NCBI GenBank assembly: GCA_903862375.1
Contig: CAIOXR010000103.1
Span: 1-6,645, forward strand
DNA: 6,645 nt
From: an uncultured bacterium
GTDB lineage: Bacteria; Patescibacteriota; Minisyncoccia; Phycocordibacterales; UBA9973
Reading direction: 5' to 3'
Positions 4,403 through 6,645 of this stretch are shown here, one piece after another. The position numbers and the translations under genes are program-made. The notes below the pieces were generated by a model. That model was not told where the DNA came from, did no database searches, and was given only the letters and a program-made list of their open reading frames with translations. Positions within the stretch are counted from its first letter, which is position 1; the number at the start of each line of letters is the position of its first letter.

Positions 4403-6645
4403 TTAATAACCCTTATTCTTAATTAAATTTTCCAAAAATTCAACAGGATAGATTGGTTTTTTTTCTGCTAGTGCTTGATGGTATATTACAGTAGAAGGAG
4501 TAAGTCCAGGTAAAGTATTTACTTCAATAATTAATAAATTTCCACTAGAGACATTCATAAATGCATCTATTCTTGCATAACCCTTAATCCCTATTTTTTC
4601 AGCTAATTGCTCGGCTAAAGATAAAGTCTTTTTTATAACTTTACTGTTAAATATTTCTCTTGGTAAGGGAGTTAAATTTACACCTGTACCACCTTGAAAT
4701 TTTTCCTCAACTGAGAGAACTTCTCCTTCTGAAATTGTTACACTTGGACTAAATGCATGTAGTTTATTGTCTTTCTCTAAAATTCCAATGGTTACTTCTA
4801 CCCACCCACTTCTTTTTTTATATTTTAAAATATTCCCCTTTGATTGAACTAAATCTGTTTCAATAAACTTTTCAAACATTATTTCATTTATTTTTTTTGT
4901 TGGCATTTCAATAATATTATTCTGATTTTTAAGTATTCCTATGGGAATACTACTCGATTTATTATTTAAAAAGTTAAGATAATTCTTTAAATCATTTTTC
5001 CCAAAAAGATGAGCTACCCCAGTGGAACAGCCATCATCTTTAGGTTTTATTATTAATGTTTTAGAACCTAAATCTCTAACTAAATTATTCCATATACTAT
5101 CTATATTATTATTTATATCTGATAATAATACAACCTTCTGATTTGCAGTACTTATACCTTTAATATTACTGTTTCTTATAAATTCACCTGTATTAAATTT
5201 ATCCATACATACTATAGAAGTATCCTCTTCTGAACCATTAAATTTAATATTATTATTTAACAACAATTTTTGTATATTACCATTTTCTCCATCACCTCCA
5301 TGAAGACCTAAAAAAATAAACGTAGATTTATTCATAAAATCTTTAAAAGATATTTTTTGTGGAATAAATACAGATTCTGATATGTCTTTATCTGTAAGCA
5401 TAAGTTCAACTTTTGCATGTTCTATTAGTTTTGAAGTTCTTTTAAACTCTAAAGAAGCATTTTGAGCATGTTCAATTATTTCTTCTACAGTGTGATTCAA
5501 AGTAAATGTATATGGTAATTCCCAAACATTATTATCAAAATCTAATAAATATGGTTTAGGCTCATAAATTTTTGATTTACGTAACTTAAGCCAAACATTT
5601 GTTCCACTCATTAATGAAACCTGTCTTTCTGATGTACTTCCACCAAATAATACATTAACTATTTTTTTATTTTCAATTTTCTTTTTGTATATTTCAGGAA
5701 AATTTATATTTTGTCTTTTACATGAATTTTTAACAATAAAATATAAAAGATCTTGATGACTCATACCCAACCTTGAAGCCTGTTGAAAAAGAAAGCTATT
5801 TTGCTCCATACCTGAAACAGTATTAAAATCTGAAAACCATACTTCTCCATTATCTAACACCCAACCATCAAAACGAGCAAAATCATTCATTTTAAATAAT
5901 GAAAATATTTGTCTTGCTTGTATTTGTATTTTATCAATTATTTCTTGAGAAAAACGTGAAGGGCAATGATGTTTAATTTTATTTGTAGGTAAGTATTTCT
6001 TACGAAAATCAAAAATTCTTCCTTCGTGATATGTTAACTCTATCTCTGTTGGTAATATTGCTACTGGCATTCCAAATTTATTTTCTAAAATTATAACTGT
6101 GAATTCTTTTCCTTCAGCGAAAGGTTCAACAACGACTCTTGTATCTATTCTTTTTGAAAATAATATATTTGCTTTTTCAATTGCTTCTTTCGATGAGTTA
6201 ACAGAATATACTCCGATGCTCGATCCACCTTTTGCAGGTTTAACAATAGCTCTTTTTATTTTATTTATTTTAAAAAAATTCTTTACTATTTCTTCATTAT
6301 TTTTTGAATATATTTTTAATAATACAGAGGGAAGAGTAAAAAAACCATTCTGATTAATAGTTTTATTTGCATTATATTTATCAAAAGCCATTTTACATGC
6401 CTTACTACTTGAACCAATAAATGGTATATTATTTTTTTCTAAAAATCTTTGAATTTCTCCATCTTCACCGAATGATCCATGCATAATAGGAAAAACAATA
6501 TCTACTGATTTCAATAATTTTACAAGATGAGCGGTACTTAATGGGCGAGATTTTTTAAATAATTTAAAATCAAAATCAGAAGGGGTATTGGAATACAACA
6601 AAGCAGGATCTAACTGATAAAAACTTTTATCTTGGTCCACGTAAA
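4403..6645 (-). CDS. ddl: Tandem (fused) D-alanine--D-alanine ligase, N-terminus outside window
   Basis: The frame is open through the right edge. The GTG at 6640 is not a convincing start, because the first-half motif GGxSxExxVS expected before it is missing, so I number residues from there. Half 1 (about 1-320) has HGSFGEDGEIQ (54-64), VKPAKGGSSIGV (133-144, the ATP/substrate loop), EGKEFTV (176-182), ARFDG (255-259) and DFNTVSGMEQ (271-280). Half 2 (about 326-745) has a complete start, VNVLFGGSTSERQVSLMSG (328-346), HGGDGENGNIQ (447-457), IKPKDDGCSTGV (531-542), EVTIGIL (615-621), GYARIDAF (687-694) and IIEVNTLPGLTPST (704-717). Each half is an ATP-grasp Ddl joining two D-Ala with ATP. A single Ddl is 300-370 aa, so this is a two-enzyme fusion. 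Half 1 is non-canonical at the Mg site; half 2 is non-canonical in the GSS loop. It is transcribed into alr, 6 bases on. Confidence 0.92.
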   Translation of the reverse strand, partial: YVDQDKSFYQLDPALLYSNTPSDFDFKLFKKSRPLSTAHLVKLLKSVDIVFPIMHGSFGEDGEIQRFLEKNNIPFIGSSSKACKMAFDKYNANKTINQNGFFTLPSVLLKIYSKNNEEIVKNFFKINKIKRAIVKPAKGGSSIGVYSVNSSKEAIEKANILFSKRIDTRVVVEPFAEGKEFTVIILENKFGMPVAILPTEIELTYHEGRIFDFRKKYLPTNKIKHHCPSRFSQEIIDKIQIQARQIFSLFKMNDFARFDGWVLDNGEVWFSDFNTVSGMEQNSFLFQQASRLGMSHQDLLYFIVKNSCKRQNINFPEIYKKKIENKKIVNVLFGGSTSERQVSLMSGTNVWLKLRKSKIYEPKPYLLDFDNNVWELPYTFTLNHTVEEIIEHAQNASLEFKRTSKLIEHAKVELMLTDKDISESVFIPQKISFKDFMNKSTFIFLGLHGGDGENGNIQKLLLNNNIKFNGSEEDTSIVCMDKFNTGEFIRNSNIKGISTANQKVVLLSDINNNIDSIWNNLVRDLGSKTLIIKPKDDGCSTGVAHLFGKNDLKNYLNFLNNKSSSIPIGILKNQNNIIEMPTKKINEIMFEKFIETDLVQSKGNILKYKKRSGWVEVTIGILEKDNKLHAFSPSVTISEGEVLSVEEKFQGGTGVNLTPLPREIFNSKVIKKTLSLAEQLAEKIGIKGYARIDAFMNVSSGNLLIIEVNTLPGLTPSTVIYHQALAEKKPIYPVEFLENLIKNKGY

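Noticed and set aside
6099..6353. Plus-strand 84-codon frame inside the Ddl gene.
   Set aside because: It is antisense to the ATP-grasp loop region of the first Ddl half, which is conserved on the other strand.
6638..6640. GTG as the true start of the Ddl gene.
   Set aside because: The frame is open to the edge and the first Ddl module would lack its N-terminal strand and GGxSxE motif, so the start most likely lies outside the window.
1..6645. CRISPR arrays, insertion sequences or toxin-antitoxin genes.
   Set aside because: No regularly spaced direct repeats, transposase motifs or paired small toxin/antitoxin frames were seen on either strand.

Overview
The window is AT-rich and compactly coded. 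Its genes use mostly A/T-ending codons, and none of the starts I checked has a clear Shine-Dalgarno sequence. The mix of a few core genes (tRNA modification, ribosomal protein L33, D-alanine metabolism) with small proteins of unknown role looks most like a reduced-genome bacterium of the Candidate Phyla Radiation (Patescibacteria, perhaps Parcubacteria). This lineage call is an inference from style and protein similarity, not from a marker gene.

Layout. Apart from the 3' end of miaA at the left edge (+ strand), every protein gene is on the minus strand. In order of transcription, from right to left, the first block is a tandem double D-alanine--D-alanine ligase (cut by the right edge), alanine racemase (6 bases later) and ribosomal protein L33 (27 bases later; 54 aa), followed by a terminator. 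Next comes a tRNA-Trp(CCA) with its own extended -10 promoter and a C(UUCG)G terminator. A roughly 120-base GC-rich island follows, which I interpret as a small non-coding RNA on the plus strand. A second minus-strand block then begins at an apparently leaderless promoter: a PQ-loop-like membrane protein, a small cupin, a 202-aa protein with a possible cysteine-peptidase-like core, and a YhhQ-type queuosine precursor transporter. That last gene runs tail-to-tail into miaA with only 3 bases between stop codons.

How the genes work together. Alr makes D-alanine and the Ddl fusion joins it to D-Ala-D-Ala for peptidoglycan, so the right half is a cell-wall precursor operon. MiaA (A37) and YhhQ (supply for queuosine at position 34) both serve the tRNA anticodon loop. 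The local tRNA-Trp carries A36-A37-A38, the usual MiaA recognition element.

The most unusual parts are (1) the intergenic island at about 2761-2940, with a consensus-like promoter, a terminator, a long nested hairpin, mutually exclusive alternative helices and an interrupted copy of the tRNA-Trp 3' end; (2) the two-in-one Ddl whose halves have lost different canonical active-site residues; and (3) a C at position 55 of the tRNA T-loop, where U is almost universal.
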